The translations under genes and the position numbers were made by a program. Source: Bacteroidetes bacterium GWF2_43_63 (lineage in GTDB: Bacteria > Bacteroidota > Bacteroidia > Bacteroidales > DTU049). From it: a DNA stretch of 38,135 bases. The notes under the pieces were generated by a model, which ran no database searches, had not been told where the DNA came from, and worked only from the letters and a program-made list of their open reading frames with translations. How positions within the stretch are numbered: the stretch's first letter is position 1; every line of letters starts with the position of its first letter. The stretch is from contig MEOQ01000007.1 in NCBI GenBank assembly GCA_001769275.1, forward strand, positions 1 through 38,135, in the 5' to 3' direction. Positions 15,836-24,533 of the stretch are shown here, in pieces.

Positions 15836-16654
15836 ATGACTGAGCAATTCCTGACTTTCAACAATAAAAAACTGACATACGCCATCCATGGCTCCGGGCC
15901 AGCTGTGATGCTGATTCATGGATATACTGAATCAAAGGAAATATGGTTTCCGATGGCGCAAAAGTTGGGCGAAAAATATACGGTTGTAATGCCCGATTTG
16001 CCCGGCCATGGTGGCAGCGATGTGATTGAAAATCTGTCGATGGAAATCATGGCGAAGCAAATGGATGTATTAGCCGATAAGCTGCAGTTGGAGCGGTTTA
16101 CGATGATTGGTCACAGCATGGGCGGCTATGTAACGGCTTGTTATGCCGCTTCGAACGAGCACCGTCTGAATGGATTTGGTTTTTTTCATTCAAGCGCACG
16201 CGCTGATACTACAGATGGAAAAACAAATCGTGAGCGAGTGATGGACATTATTGCAAACGATCACGGAGACTCATTTATAAACATGTTTGTGCCTGATTTG
16301 TTCTTTGAAGGTAATCGCGAAAGACTGATGGATGAAATAAAGATTATTCAGCAGCGCGCACTCAAAATCAGCAAGCAGGCATTGATTGAATCGCAGAAAG
16401 CCATGGCTGCGCGGATGGGGTATATTGATCTGATAGCCGATACAAAACTTCCGGTTTTATACATCATTGGCAAGCAGGACAATAAATCGGATTACAATCT
16501 GGTGCTTGCACAGGCAGCGCTTGCAAAGCGGGCTTTTGTACTCTCACTCGACGATTGCGGGCACATGGGATATCTCGAAAAATTCGACGATTGCCTTGCT
16601 GCCCTTGAAGGATTTTTGATGGCGTGTAATGTAAATTGCAGAGTCGTTTCATGA
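15836..16654 (+). CDS. Alpha/beta-fold hydrolase
   Basis: This 272-residue soluble serine hydrolase resembles MenH, 3-oxoadipate enol-lactonase and similar enzymes. The oxyanion motif LIHGYTES lies near residue 27, DLPGHGGSD near 54, the nucleophile elbow IGHSMGG with Ser94, LPVLYIIGKQDNKSD near 206 with a candidate Asp, and the catalytic His in DCGHMGYLEKF. There is no signal peptide, so it acts in the cytoplasm. The ATG at 15836 is preferred over a TTG 11 codons upstream. The last codons (NCRVVS) and the stop lie inside a long hairpin (16634-16669). The substrate is unknown; no menaquinone or aromatic pathway genes are nearby. Confidence 0.9.
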   Translation: MTEQFLTFNNKKLTYAIHGSGPAVMLIHGYTESKEIWFPMAQKLGEKYTVVMPDLPGHGGSDVIENLSMEIMAKQMDVLADKLQLERFTMIGHSMGGYVTACYAASNEHRLNGFGFFHSSARADTTDGKTNRERVMDIIANDHGDSFINMFVPDLFFEGNRERLMDEIKIIQQRALKISKQALIESQKAMAARMGYIDLIADTKLPVLYIIGKQDNKSDYNLVLAQAALAKRAFVLSLDDCGHMGYLEKFDDCLAALEGFLMACNVNCRVVS

Positions 16655-16669
16655 AACGTCTCTGCAATT
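16634..16669 (+). terminator. Long hairpin terminator overlapping the end of the hydrolase gene
   Basis: AATTGCAGAG, one mismatch, CGTTTC, a 2-base loop region AT, GAAACG, one mismatch, CTCTGCAATT form a 17-position stem with one T-T mismatch. The stop codon at 16652-16654 falls at the apex. The following ATTTTATC is T-rich. It may serve both the hydrolase (plus) and the VOC gene ending at 16676 (minus). Confidence 0.75.
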
Positions 16670-16675
16670 ATTTTA

Positions 16676-17059
16676 TCAGCCGAAATTAATTTCTTTGATT
16701 TCAAAAATATTTCCCGCTTTGTCTTTGATATAGCGACCGGTGCGACCGTTGTCCTTCTGAAATTCGATTACATTGTATCCTTTTTCCTTGGCTTTTTCAA
16801 CAAGACTTTCGGCTTTCCAGTACTCGAGTGCCAGATGACTCATGCTGCCTGATTTTTCTTCGGGGCAGACCAATAATTCAATAATCAGCTCGAATTGCTT
16901 CATGCGCACAACTTCAATCAGGTTGCATATTCCGAAAACATTTTCTGCCGTTTTATTGTTCAAATCAAAACGGTTCAACTCCTGAAAACCAAGAATATCA
17001 CGATAGAAATCGTTGATTTCATTTTTGTTCTGAATATGAATTCCTATATGACGCAGCAT
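16676..17059 (-). CDS. VOC superfamily (glyoxalase/dioxygenase-like) protein
   Basis: This protein of about 127 residues has the vicinal-oxygen-chelate fold: an N-terminal LRHIGIHIQNKNEINDFYRD followed by ILGF, and a second half with MSHLALEYWKAESLVEKAKE and GRYIKDKAGNIFEIKEI. Likely metal ligands are the His in RHIGIHI, the Glu in QFELIIELL, the His in SHLALEY and the Glu in FEIKEI, as in glyoxalase-type enzymes. Substrate and reaction cannot be inferred. The ATG at 17057-17059 is preferred; a GTG upstream lies inside the terminator of the preceding gene. It is downstream of the elongation factor gene but separated by that terminator. Confidence 0.85.
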   Translation of the reverse strand: MLRHIGIHIQNKNEINDFYRDILGFQELNRFDLNNKTAENVFGICNLIEVVRMKQFELIIELLVCPEEKSGSMSHLALEYWKAESLVEKAKEKGYNVIEFQKDNGRTGRYIKDKAGNIFEIKEINFG

Positions 17060-17080
17060 AACATTGCTATTTAAAAAAAA

Positions 17081-17100
17081 CACCCTGCCATGACAGGGTG
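17081..17100 (-). terminator. Rho-independent terminator of the elongation factor G gene
   Basis: CACCCTG (17081-17087) and CAGGGTG (17094-17100) form a perfect stem with a 6-base loop. On the minus strand it is followed by a run of eight T. It lies 18 bases after the stop at 17119. Confidence 0.85.
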
Positions 17101-17118
17101 TTTCGGTATTTATAAAAA

Positions 17119-19254
17119 CTATTCTTCGTCTTTTTCCTGATCTTCGTACGTTTTGAGCAGAATGGTCTGAACATCGGTTGGCACCTGTTGGTATTCGGCC
17201 ATTTTCATAGTATAGGTTGCTTTTCCCGAAGTGAGTGAACTAAGCGCTGTTGAATAACGGTTCATTTCGGCCAGCGGAACGCGGGCTTTAATTTTCTGAT
17301 AGTTTCCTTCGCTGTCCATGCCCATTACAACAGAACGTCGGCCCTGAAGGTCAGTCATTACATCGCCCATGCGATCGGAGGGAACCATGACTTCAACATC
17401 ATAAATCGGCTCGAGGATCTTTGGACCTGCATTTTTGAAAGCTTCTTTGAACGCCTGTCGACCAGCGAGCTTGAATGAAAGTTCATTTGAATCAACCGGG
17501 TGCATCTTTCCGTCATATACATAAACAACGATGTCGCGGGCATAAGATCCTGTGAGCGGACCTTCTTCGATTTTTTCCATGATACCTTTCAGGATGGCAG
17601 GCATAAAGCGTGCATCGATGGCACCACCAACAATACAGTTGTTGAAAACGAGTTTTCCACCCCATGGTAAAATATGCTCATCCGATCCACGAACAGGAAA
17701 TTCAGTTACCCAGCTCATGCCTTCACGCCATGGTTCGACCATCATGTGAACTTCGCCAAACTGTCCGGCGCCACCCGATTGTTTTTTGTGGCGGTACATT
17801 GCTTTGGCAGGTTTCGTAATGGTTTCGCGATAAGGAATTTTAGGAGCATACAGTTCCACCATAACCTTCTCAAGGGATTCCATATGCCATTTGGCAGCGT
17901 TCATGTGCATTTCGCCCTGACAGCTGACAATGATCTGCTTAAGCTCTTTCGAATATTCTACAAGAATGGTAGGATCAATTTTTTTCAATTCATTCAATAC
18001 AGCACCAAGCTTTTCATCGTCCGAAGCATTCTGCGCTTTAATGGCGGTACGGTATTTTGGTTCCGGATATTGAATAGAAACGATTTCTTCGTCAGAATTT
18101 TTCGGATTGTTGAGCGTTTCGTTTGTTGAAGTGTTTTTCAGTTTCACAGTAGCTACTATGTCACCGGCTACAGCTTTTTCAAGTTTCTCACGGTTTTTAC
18201 CGGCAACGGCAAAAATCTGGGTGATACGTTCTTTGGTGCTGTTGAGACCGTTGACAACATCCGATCCTTCGGAAATTTCACCGGCTGCGATTTTGAGGAA
18301 ACTGATTTCGCCCAGGTGCTGTTCAATGCTTGTTTTGAAAACAAATGCACAGAAAGGATCAGATGATTTGTAATGATATTCTTTTCCGCTTTTCGATTTC
18401 ATTGGAACACCCTGAAGCGGTGAAGGTCCAAACTGAGCAACGAATTCCATCAGGCGGCCAGTACCCATATTGTGTTTTGAGCTGGCGCAAAGCAATGGAA
18501 AAATATTACGCTGAATGATACTTGCGGCAAGACCATTGACGAGTTCTTCCTCGCTCAGGTCGCCGTTTTCGAAGAATTTTTCCATCAATGCTTCATCTGA
18601 TTCAGCTGCAGCTTCAATCAAAGCAGTGCGCATTGCATCGGCTTTGGCTTTTTCGCTTTCTGGAATATCAAGTACTTCCGGTTTACCACCGTTAGCGGGA
18701 TATTTATAGAGTTTCTTTGTGAGTACGTCAACAACAGCGTTGAATCCAACGCCCGTAGCAACAGGGTACTGAACAGCAATCACTTTGTTGCCAAACTGGC
18801 TCTGGAGCTCGCGGAGCACCTCGTCGAAGTTGGCTTTTTCGTGATCAAGCTGGTTCATGACGAACATCACCGGCTTGTTCATGCGGGTAAGATTGCGCCA
18901 GCTGATTTCGGTGGTAACTTCAATACCGTTCTGGGCATTGATGAGCATCACAGCGAGGTCGCTCACAGTGAGAGCTGCAAGTACTTCGCCTACGAAATCG
19001 TCGAAACCCGGAGTGTCGATTATATTAATTTTCTTGCCGCTGTATTCGGCATACAGAACGGTTGAGAAAACGGAATTCTGTCTTTCGAGCTCTATTTCAC
19101 GGTAATCCGAAACAGTGTTCTTGTCTTCAACAGCGCCACGGCGGTTAATCACACCACCTTCAAGCAGAAAACACTCGGCCAGAGTCGTTTTTCCAGATTT
19201 GGCACCGCCAACCAGTGCGATGTTGCGGATATCTCCAGTCTGATACACTTTCAT
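17119..19254 (-). CDS. Elongation factor G paralogue (EF-G2 type) with degenerate GTPase motifs
   Basis: This 711-residue protein has all EF-G domains: GTPase-like domain 1, domain 2, domain 3, domain 4 (KPAKAMYRHKKQSGGAGQFG) and domain 5 (LEPIYDVEVMVPSDRMGDVM). The P-loop is kept (GGAKSGKT, residues 16-23). Switch II reads DTPGFDDF, so Phe84 replaces the His of DTPGHVDF that activates GTP hydrolysis. The switch I signature RGITI is replaced (LERQNSVFST), and NKxD reads NQLD (134-137). This fits the Bacteroides EF-G2 type, reported to support translocation without GTP hydrolysis under starvation; that it behaves so here is inference. It is not next to ribosomal protein genes, as expected for a paralogue. 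The ATG at 19252-19254 and a -7 element at 19302-19309 define the start. Confidence 0.9.
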   Translation of the reverse strand: MKVYQTGDIRNIALVGGAKSGKTTLAECFLLEGGVINRRGAVEDKNTVSDYREIELERQNSVFSTVLYAEYSGKKINIIDTPGFDDFVGEVLAALTVSDLAVMLINAQNGIEVTTEISWRNLTRMNKPVMFVMNQLDHEKANFDEVLRELQSQFGNKVIAVQYPVATGVGFNAVVDVLTKKLYKYPANGGKPEVLDIPESEKAKADAMRTALIEAAAESDEALMEKFFENGDLSEEELVNGLAASIIQRNIFPLLCASSKHNMGTGRLMEFVAQFGPSPLQGVPMKSKSGKEYHYKSSDPFCAFVFKTSIEQHLGEISFLKIAAGEISEGSDVVNGLNSTKERITQIFAVAGKNREKLEKAVAGDIVATVKLKNTSTNETLNNPKNSDEEIVSIQYPEPKYRTAIKAQNASDDEKLGAVLNELKKIDPTILVEYSKELKQIIVSCQGEMHMNAAKWHMESLEKVMVELYAPKIPYRETITKPAKAMYRHKKQSGGAGQFGEVHMMVEPWREGMSWVTEFPVRGSDEHILPWGGKLVFNNCIVGGAIDARFMPAILKGIMEKIEEGPLTGSYARDIVVYVYDGKMHPVDSNELSFKLAGRQAFKEAFKNAGPKILEPIYDVEVMVPSDRMGDVMTDLQGRRSVVMGMDSEGNYQKIKARVPLAEMNRYSTALSSLTSGKATYTMKMAEYQQVPTDVQTILLKTYEDQEKDEE

Positions 19255-19301
19255 ATGTTGTTCTGATTTAAATTTGTAACGATTTCAATTTAAAAGGAGC
19301 A

Positions 19302-19330
19302 CAAAAATATGAATTTATTCGGATTGACAA
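19302..19330 (-). promoter_or_regulatory. Promoter of the EF-G paralogue
   Basis: On the minus strand TTG (19328-19330) is followed after 18 bp by TATTTTTG (19302-19309), an exact TAnnTTTG. Spacing is one base short of the usual 19-21. The start codon is 48 bases downstream. Confidence 0.5.
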
Positions 19331-19401
19331 CATTGGAAAGCGTAAATATGAAGAAATTAGGAAGAAAAGGACTGTCTCGAATTTCGATTCTCTGATTTTT
19401 A

Positions 19402-19941
19402 CTACACCAACTCCGATAATTTCAGCGTTGTATTTCTATTTCTGATTGTCATCATCCGGTATTCGGGCAACGCAATTATTTTCGGCAAGCGGCTCTGCGA
19501 TTCCTTTTCAATCAATTTTGAAAAATACAAAACGCCATGGCCGGCTGCCGCGCAATCCACACCTTCCTTTAAAGATATTTTTGGAAGCAATGTTTCTGCG
19601 TTTATTTCGGGATCGAGAAAGGCAACATCGTATTTGAATAATGCGGGCTCAGCGCCAAACCAAAGTGGTGCGTTTGTGACCACGTTGCGGAGTTGTTCAG
19701 CGGAAAGCAACACAAGCGGAATGTCGGTACCCATATATTTTTTCAGGTTGATTGTAATTTCCTTTTTGATTTTTGCAACATCAGAAATTTCGCAAGAAAA
19801 CATCACATTGCCGCTCTGGATATACGTTTCGACATCTGAAAAATCGCATTGTTCAAACAAGGATTTGAGATCTTTCATCGGAATCACATTCTTTCCGCCG
19901 ACATTGATGCCGCGGAGGAGAGCAACATAGCGGGTTTTCAT
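19402..19941 (-). CDS. DUF1697 family protein
   Basis: This 179-residue cytoplasmic protein matches the DUF1697 family by its N-terminus KTRYVALLRGINVGGKNVIP and MKDLKSLFEQCDFSDVETYI followed by QSGNVMF. The C-terminal half carries KYDVAFLDPE and the closing TIRNRNTTLKLSELV (typical: T-x-RN-x-xT). Its biochemical role is unknown. The ATG at 19939-19941 is chosen because the family begins right there; an upstream in-frame start would add eight unrelated residues. It is upstream of the EF-G paralogue on the same strand but separated by about 147 bp with its own promoter. Confidence 0.9.
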   Translation of the reverse strand: MKTRYVALLRGINVGGKNVIPMKDLKSLFEQCDFSDVETYIQSGNVMFSCEISDVAKIKKEITINLKKYMGTDIPLVLLSAEQLRNVVTNAPLWFGAEPALFKYDVAFLDPEINAETLLPKISLKEGVDCAAAGHGVLYFSKLIEKESQSRLPKIIALPEYRMMTIRNRNTTLKLSELV

Positions 19942-20103
19942 GCTTTGTGCAGTTATATTTTGCAATCAAAGATATTCTGTTTTCCGGATTTTTCTGAGTA
20001 AAGAGAATCTAAAAAGCACCGTATTTCTTACTGAGTTTGTGCAGATGTCTGCATCAGCTTTGCAACGACTTGGGAAAAATAAATAATAAATTAATTTGGG
20101 GGA

Positions 20104-20134
20104 TTGCATTTTGCTGATTAAGCGACTATATTTG
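20104..20134 (+). promoter_or_regulatory. Bacteroidetes-type promoter for the secreted-protein pair
   Basis: TTG at 20104-20106 is followed after 20 bp by TATATTTG at 20127-20134, matching the -33/-7 consensus in sequence and spacing. The ATG of the first gene is 20 bases downstream. Confidence 0.65.
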
Positions 20135-20154
20135 TGCTGTTAACTTAATCAATT

Positions 20155-20922
20155 ATGAAAATATTTCCATGGTTGCTTTTTTTAATTCTGTTTTATCTGA
20201 GTTTTACTCCGATAATTGTAAACGCGCAAACTGCCCAACTGCAAAACGGTTTTTCATTACACGAACCAGTGCTGAAAAATATTTTTGATATAAATTATTC
20301 AGACAGTGTTCAAAGTCATTTTGCAATAAAAATAAATCCGTTGCAATGGTTATGGGATGACATTCGAATTGGATTTGAATATCCTCTATTTCGTAAAGTT
20401 TCTCTGGAATTAAAGATTGGCATAAAAAGCTCTTCATTAAATCTCTGTGAAGAGAAGTATAAATACTCTTTTTATAATGACAGTACTGGGTTAAATGAAG
20501 TGCTGAAATACAACAGCACTGGATTTAATATTGGATTAGCTACAAATATCTATTTTAATAACTCCCTGTATCTACAACTATTTCTTTTTTACAAAAGATA
20601 TAAATATATTTTTGCAGATGAATATCAATGGTATAGTGGGCCATATAGTTATATCCCAGAATATAATAATGAACGAGCCGATTATAATAAATCAGTCATT
20701 GGTTTTGAGTTGTTATTTGGAAAAGTATTCTGCAAAAACAAATTTCTGATTGACATTTATTCGGGAATTGGAATTCGGTATAAATGGCGTGAACTGATGG
20801 GCAATAATTATGATTGGATATATGGAGTGCCTGATTTTCACAGATCAAAGAAAATGGTTCTGCCAACTGCTCACCTTGGAGTTAATATTGGTTGGACATT
20901 TAAAAAAACTAAAAAACAATAA
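20155..20922 (+). CDS. Secreted protein of unknown function, probable outer-membrane barrel
   Basis: This 255-residue protein has a signal peptide (FPWLLFLILFYLSFTPIIVNAQ) after the ATG at 20155. The rest alternates polar and aromatic residues (IGFEYPLFRKVSLELKIGIK, FNIGLATNIYFNNSLYLQLF, FLIDIYSGIGIRYKW, AHLGVNIGWTFKK) and ends in an amphipathic strand, as in outer-membrane beta-barrels of the DUF3575-like type. No family is certain. It is AT-rich compared with neighbouring housekeeping genes. It lies two bases before the start of the IS-split secreted protein, so the two were one operon driven by the promoter at 20104-20134, and their products may work together at the surface. Confidence 0.7.
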   Translation: MKIFPWLLFLILFYLSFTPIIVNAQTAQLQNGFSLHEPVLKNIFDINYSDSVQSHFAIKINPLQWLWDDIRIGFEYPLFRKVSLELKIGIKSSSLNLCEEKYKYSFYNDSTGLNEVLKYNSTGFNIGLATNIYFNNSLYLQLFLFYKRYKYIFADEYQWYSGPYSYIPEYNNERADYNKSVIGFELLFGKVFCKNKFLIDIYSGIGIRYKWRELMGNNYDWIYGVPDFHRSKKMVLPTAHLGVNIGWTFKKTKKQ

Positions 20923-20924
20923 CT

Positions 20925-21944
20925 ATGAAAATTAGGCTTGTTATTTTTTGTGTTTTTTCTATTGCCTTTGTTGAGATAAATGCTCAGCCAGCAATCCATT
21001 TTAATACGCAAAAGGAAAAATACTGGCTTTATAAAGAAGGATTAAAAAACTTCATGATTTTCTCACAGGACGAAAGTGAGTTTGGATGTGATATTCCTGC
21101 AAGGAATAGAGATGCCAATGACGTAGTACGTTGGAGTGATGAAGCTCGTATGATTGGGTATTATATTGCAACTCTTTCCATGGAATACGATCTACAGATA
21201 AAATCTGGGTTATCTTCAAATAGCCCAGAAGTGGAGCAAACAAAAAAAGAATTGTTTTTTGCGTTAGAGGCAATTAATAGACTTGATTGGGAAGCAGAAC
21301 AATCCTGGGACTGTTCTGCATGCATTGGTGATGGATTTTGTGAAGATAATATTAATGGTTTTTTTATCCGGGATGATGTCCCTAGAGATTTTGAAACTAA
21401 TCAAACCTACATCGATAAATTAAACGAATCCTGGGTGCCTATTCACGATGGACATAGAGTTAAATGTATTGCATCATCTTATATTGCTTATGTGAAGCAC
21501 GGGTCTGAAATGAGTCAAGATCATTTGGCATTTTTATTTTTAGGGTTTGCATGCGTAAAGCATTTTTTACCAGAAAACGAAAACTACATGAATAAGATAT
21601 TTTCAGATGGAAAGAGCTCAACTCGATCATTTGTTAAAGAAGTTCAAGAAATCACAGTGAGAATTATTGACTATCTCGTATTGCATGATTGGACTTATTG
21701 GAATATATGTGAAAGCAGATGTGTGCATGGTGTTAATAATGAAAAAGATGAAAATGTTTGTTTTGCAAATGAAAACGGCTCTCATACAGGTTCTCTTTGT
21801 GAAAGAGGAGGTGCAAATGCTTTTTATCACGCTGTTGGATTTGCCGCTTCCGCAAAATTTATAACAGAAGGAAGTATTTATGAACAACACGCGATTAATG
21901 TGTTAAATAGTGTATATTCATATTTACATAATAATTACTGGTGA
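20925..21944 (+). pseudogene. 5' part of an IS21-split secreted protein of unknown function
   Basis: This fragment encodes 339 residues: a signal peptide (KIRLVIFCVFSIAFVEINAQ) and a globular part with two cysteine-rich patches (WDCSACIGDGFCED and CESRCVHGVNN). Conserved-looking segments are WSDEARMIGYYIATLSMEYD and AFYHAVGFAASAKFITEGS. The stop at 21942-21944 is the TGA at the end of the inserted element, not a native stop. The codons before it (AAT TAC TGG) are repeated after the element, where the frame continues with GAT ATT GCT. Without the insertion the product would have 702 residues. The fragment keeps its secretion signal but has lost the T9SS tail, so it may be made and stay in the periplasm. 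The family was not recognised. Confidence 0.85.
21934..21941. repeat. Left copy of the 8-bp target duplication
   Basis: ATTACTGG directly abuts the TG end of the element and is repeated exactly at 24539-24546. IS21-family elements are known to make short duplications of 4-8 bp. Confidence 0.9.
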
Positions 21945-21946
21945 TT

Positions 21947-21991
21947 ATTCCGGTGATTCAGCGCCACCATTCCGGTGCAATCGGCGCCACC
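21947..21991. repeat. Two terminal transposase-binding repeats at the istB-side end
   Basis: Two adjacent copies (21947-21968 and 21969-21991) share ATTCCGGTG at one end and GCGCCACC at the other. They are the inverse of the four copies at the other end of the element. Confidence 0.85.
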
Positions 21992-22019
21992 TGAAAGGGG
22001 GCGGATTTGTGATGCAATA

Positions 22020-22760
22020 TTAGTCAATTTTTTCTGATTTTTTCTTTCGAAGCGATTCACCTTTGAGCTCAAAGCGATGAGCATTGGCTGACAATCTGTC
22101 CATAATAGCATCGGCAATGGTGTCTTCAGCGATGTAGGTGTACCATTTTTCGACCGGGAGTTGCGAACAGATGAGTGTTGATTTCAAGCCGTACCGATCT
22201 TCGAGCATCTGAAGAAGAGCCAGACGAGTGACTTTGTCCATGGGGTGTAATCCGAAGTCATCGAGTATGAGCAAGTGCGTCTTCTCAATTTGGTTGAGCA
22301 TTTTAATATAAGTGCCATCAAGTTTTGTTTGTGCAATGCGTTCCAAAAAGCGCGTCATGCCGAGGTAAAGTGTCTTGTAGCCCATCGAGCAGGCTTGCCT
22401 GCCGATGGCGCAAGCCAGATAACTTTTTCCGCAGCCTGTAGCGCCTGTAATCAGTATGTTTTCGTTTCGTTCAATAAAACTGCAATCAGCAATTGCCATG
22501 AGTTTTTCCTGATGAAGATTTCGGGCAGAGCTGCACTGTACCTGTTCCAAAACCGCATGGTAACGTAGTTTGCTTTGTTTGATGTACGTTTGAGTTTTCA
22601 GGTGTTGCCGGTGTTGCATTTCTGCTTCGGAGAGCCTGGCCACAAGTTGATGGAGTGTTGGTTGCTGTTGTACAGGCATTGTCAGGATGGCCTGATAAGC
22701 ATCGGCCATGCCCTGTAGTTTAAGCTCCCGGAGCCGATCTAATGTGATTTGTGTGTTCAT
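22020..22760 (-). CDS. istB: IS21-family transposition helper ATPase IstB
   Basis: This 246-residue AAA+ ATPase is related to DnaA/DnaC and regulates target choice and activity of IstA. Walker A is GATGCGKS (residues 106-113) and Walker B is LLILDDFG (about 163-170). The N-terminal helical region (QGMADAYQAI, then RLSEAEMQHRQHL) is typical of IstB, as is DRYGLKSTLICSQLPVEKWY near the C-terminus. The ATG at 22758-22760 lies 12 bp after the istA stop, the usual istAB order and spacing. It appears intact, with no frameshift. Confidence 0.96.
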   Translation of the reverse strand: MNTQITLDRLRELKLQGMADAYQAILTMPVQQQPTLHQLVARLSEAEMQHRQHLKTQTYIKQSKLRYHAVLEQVQCSSARNLHQEKLMAIADCSFIERNENILITGATGCGKSYLACAIGRQACSMGYKTLYLGMTRFLERIAQTKLDGTYIKMLNQIEKTHLLILDDFGLHPMDKVTRLALLQMLEDRYGLKSTLICSQLPVEKWYTYIAEDTIADAIMDRLSANAHRFELKGESLRKKKSEKID

Positions 22761-22772
22761 AATATTTGTGTG

Positions 22773-24335
22773 TTAGTGATAAGCCTTTGCACCTCTGATG
22801 TTTTCGTGATCCGGTATGGATGAAAAAAGCTGTATCTGTTCTTCGTTTTGCTTGTCGAGATTATTTGTCAGAATGTTGCTTACCAGCCCGTAGGTTATCC
22901 GTGGTGCTGTCAATGCACGTCTGCAGGCCATTTCGAAGCGGTCCGATCCATACTTGCCAGATAGCCTGAGCAGCCCAAGACAGGCGTTATATGTTTGTTC
23001 GGTAAAAATCTTTGATTGTAGCACCCGGGCCATAACCTGCGAAGAGCACTCTCCGATTTCCCTCGATCTTTTCAAAAAGTAATCGGCGTCCCAGCCCTTT
23101 GTTTGCGCGTATTTCCGGTGTTTCTCCGGCATATGTTCTTCCATTGTGCTGTATCCGTGATTGCGCGCATTGCGCTTGTGCACCGCTATCCGAGCCAGGT
23201 TGATATAAATTTCAACTTCATTCAGGTCATAAATAATCTTTACATTCTTTCCGATATATTGCCATGGAACGCTGTACTGATGCCAGTCTTCGCCCAAAAT
23301 AACATGGTAGTTCTTCTGTACTTTTGCCTTTGCTACATGTTTGATAACAAAGGATTCGGCCGGCAATGCCCGAAGGAGCGGTTTTTCTTCTTCCTCAAAA
23401 CGTTCCAGACGGCTGTATGAGTGCTTCTGCATTGGGGTGGCATGGTGCCTGTCCAGGCAATCAAGAATCGAATAATTCAACTCTTCAATGCTGTGAAAAA
23501 CTTGATTGCGTATTGGCGCATATACACGCATGTACGCGATATGAACCATGTTTTCAACGCTGGGCTTGTCTTTGGGTTTTGCCACGCGGGTGGCCGTTAA
23601 ATCGATGTTGTAGTGCACTGCCCATTGCTCGCAGACGTCTGAAAATAACGGTTCGTACCGATTGCTTTTCTTAACGTACTGTCGCATATTGTCGCTCAAT
23701 GCCACTTGCGGCACTCCTCCAAAATAGCTCAGGCAGCGGCCCAACGCAGCAAACAAATATTCCTGCCCGGCCGACGGCAATGCTTCAACATAGCTGTAGC
23801 CGCTATACGGCAACACGCACACCAGTACCGGGCAGCTGATGATTTCCCCTGTCGATGGGTCAACATACGTAAGCGGCTTACCTGCAAAATCAATCTGAAG
23901 CCTCTCTCCTGGCCGATGTTCAAAATGCATCGTGGCTGCATTCTTTCGTCCAAAAGCCGACAGATGCTCGCAAAACTGTGAGTAGCTGTAGCCTTCCGGA
24001 ACTTCTTCTTTGTACTCCTGCCACAGTCTTAGCCGCGTTACGCCTGTGCGCTTTAGCTCTTGCTGGATCTTGTCGATTCGTTTTATAAAGTCGTCATACC
24101 TTCCATCTGGCACTGCATCTTCTTTTCCGGAATATAGTAGCATTCCAAGCTCTTCATCGTTGAGCTTGAAAAGTTGCGAAATAATCTTTCCGGACTGTTC
24201 TATCCGCATCACATAGTCATCAATCGTATGCCGCCCTGATTGCAGTACTGATGCGATCTTTCGCTTCGAATAGCCCTTCTCCAATAATTGTAATATGCGT
24301 CGGATCTGTAACATTGTAATAGGTTTTCTTGCCAT
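22773..24335 (-). CDS. istA: IS21-family transposase IstA
   Basis: This 520-residue DDE transposase cuts and joins the element ends. The N-terminus holds helix-turn-helix DNA-binding regions (ILQLLEKGYSKRKIASVL). The integrase core follows, with candidate catalytic residues Asp149 (LQIDFAGKP), Asp215 (VALSDNMRQYV) and Glu261 (KPKDKPSVENMV). The later part (YHVILGEDWHQYSVPWQYIG) matches the Mu-type beta-barrel region. Length and order match complete IstA proteins. The ATG at 24333-24335 lies about 50 bases from the innermost right-end repeat. Nothing suggests inactivation. Confidence 0.96.
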   Translation of the reverse strand: MARKPITMLQIRRILQLLEKGYSKRKIASVLQSGRHTIDDYVMRIEQSGKIISQLFKLNDEELGMLLYSGKEDAVPDGRYDDFIKRIDKIQQELKRTGVTRLRLWQEYKEEVPEGYSYSQFCEHLSAFGRKNAATMHFEHRPGERLQIDFAGKPLTYVDPSTGEIISCPVLVCVLPYSGYSYVEALPSAGQEYLFAALGRCLSYFGGVPQVALSDNMRQYVKKSNRYEPLFSDVCEQWAVHYNIDLTATRVAKPKDKPSVENMVHIAYMRVYAPIRNQVFHSIEELNYSILDCLDRHHATPMQKHSYSRLERFEEEEKPLLRALPAESFVIKHVAKAKVQKNYHVILGEDWHQYSVPWQYIGKNVKIIYDLNEVEIYINLARIAVHKRNARNHGYSTMEEHMPEKHRKYAQTKGWDADYFLKRSREIGECSSQVMARVLQSKIFTEQTYNACLGLLRLSGKYGSDRFEMACRRALTAPRITYGLVSNILTNNLDKQNEEQIQLFSSIPDHENIRGAKAYH

Positions 24336-24383
24336 CGTTCCTTGTTTTTCACAAGGTAACGTTTGTTACAAATCCGCCTCCCG

Positions 24384-24533
24384 GGTGGCGCCGATTCTGC
24401 CGGAATGTCAGTCCTCTTCTCTGGAATTTCTGACTATAAAGTCATCAGTTTCCGTGATTAGGGGTGGCGCCGTTTGCTCCGGAATCAGTGGCGCTCATTG
24501 CTCCGGAATCGGTGGCGCCGAATGGTCCGGAAT
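24384..24533. repeat. Four terminal transposase-binding repeats at the istA-side end
   Basis: Four 23-bp copies (24384-24406, 24463-24485, 24487-24509, 24511-24533) share GTGGCGC at the start and CCGGAAT at the end. They are the reverse complement of the repeats at the other end. Three are nearly adjacent and one lies about 57 bp further in. Confidence 0.88.
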
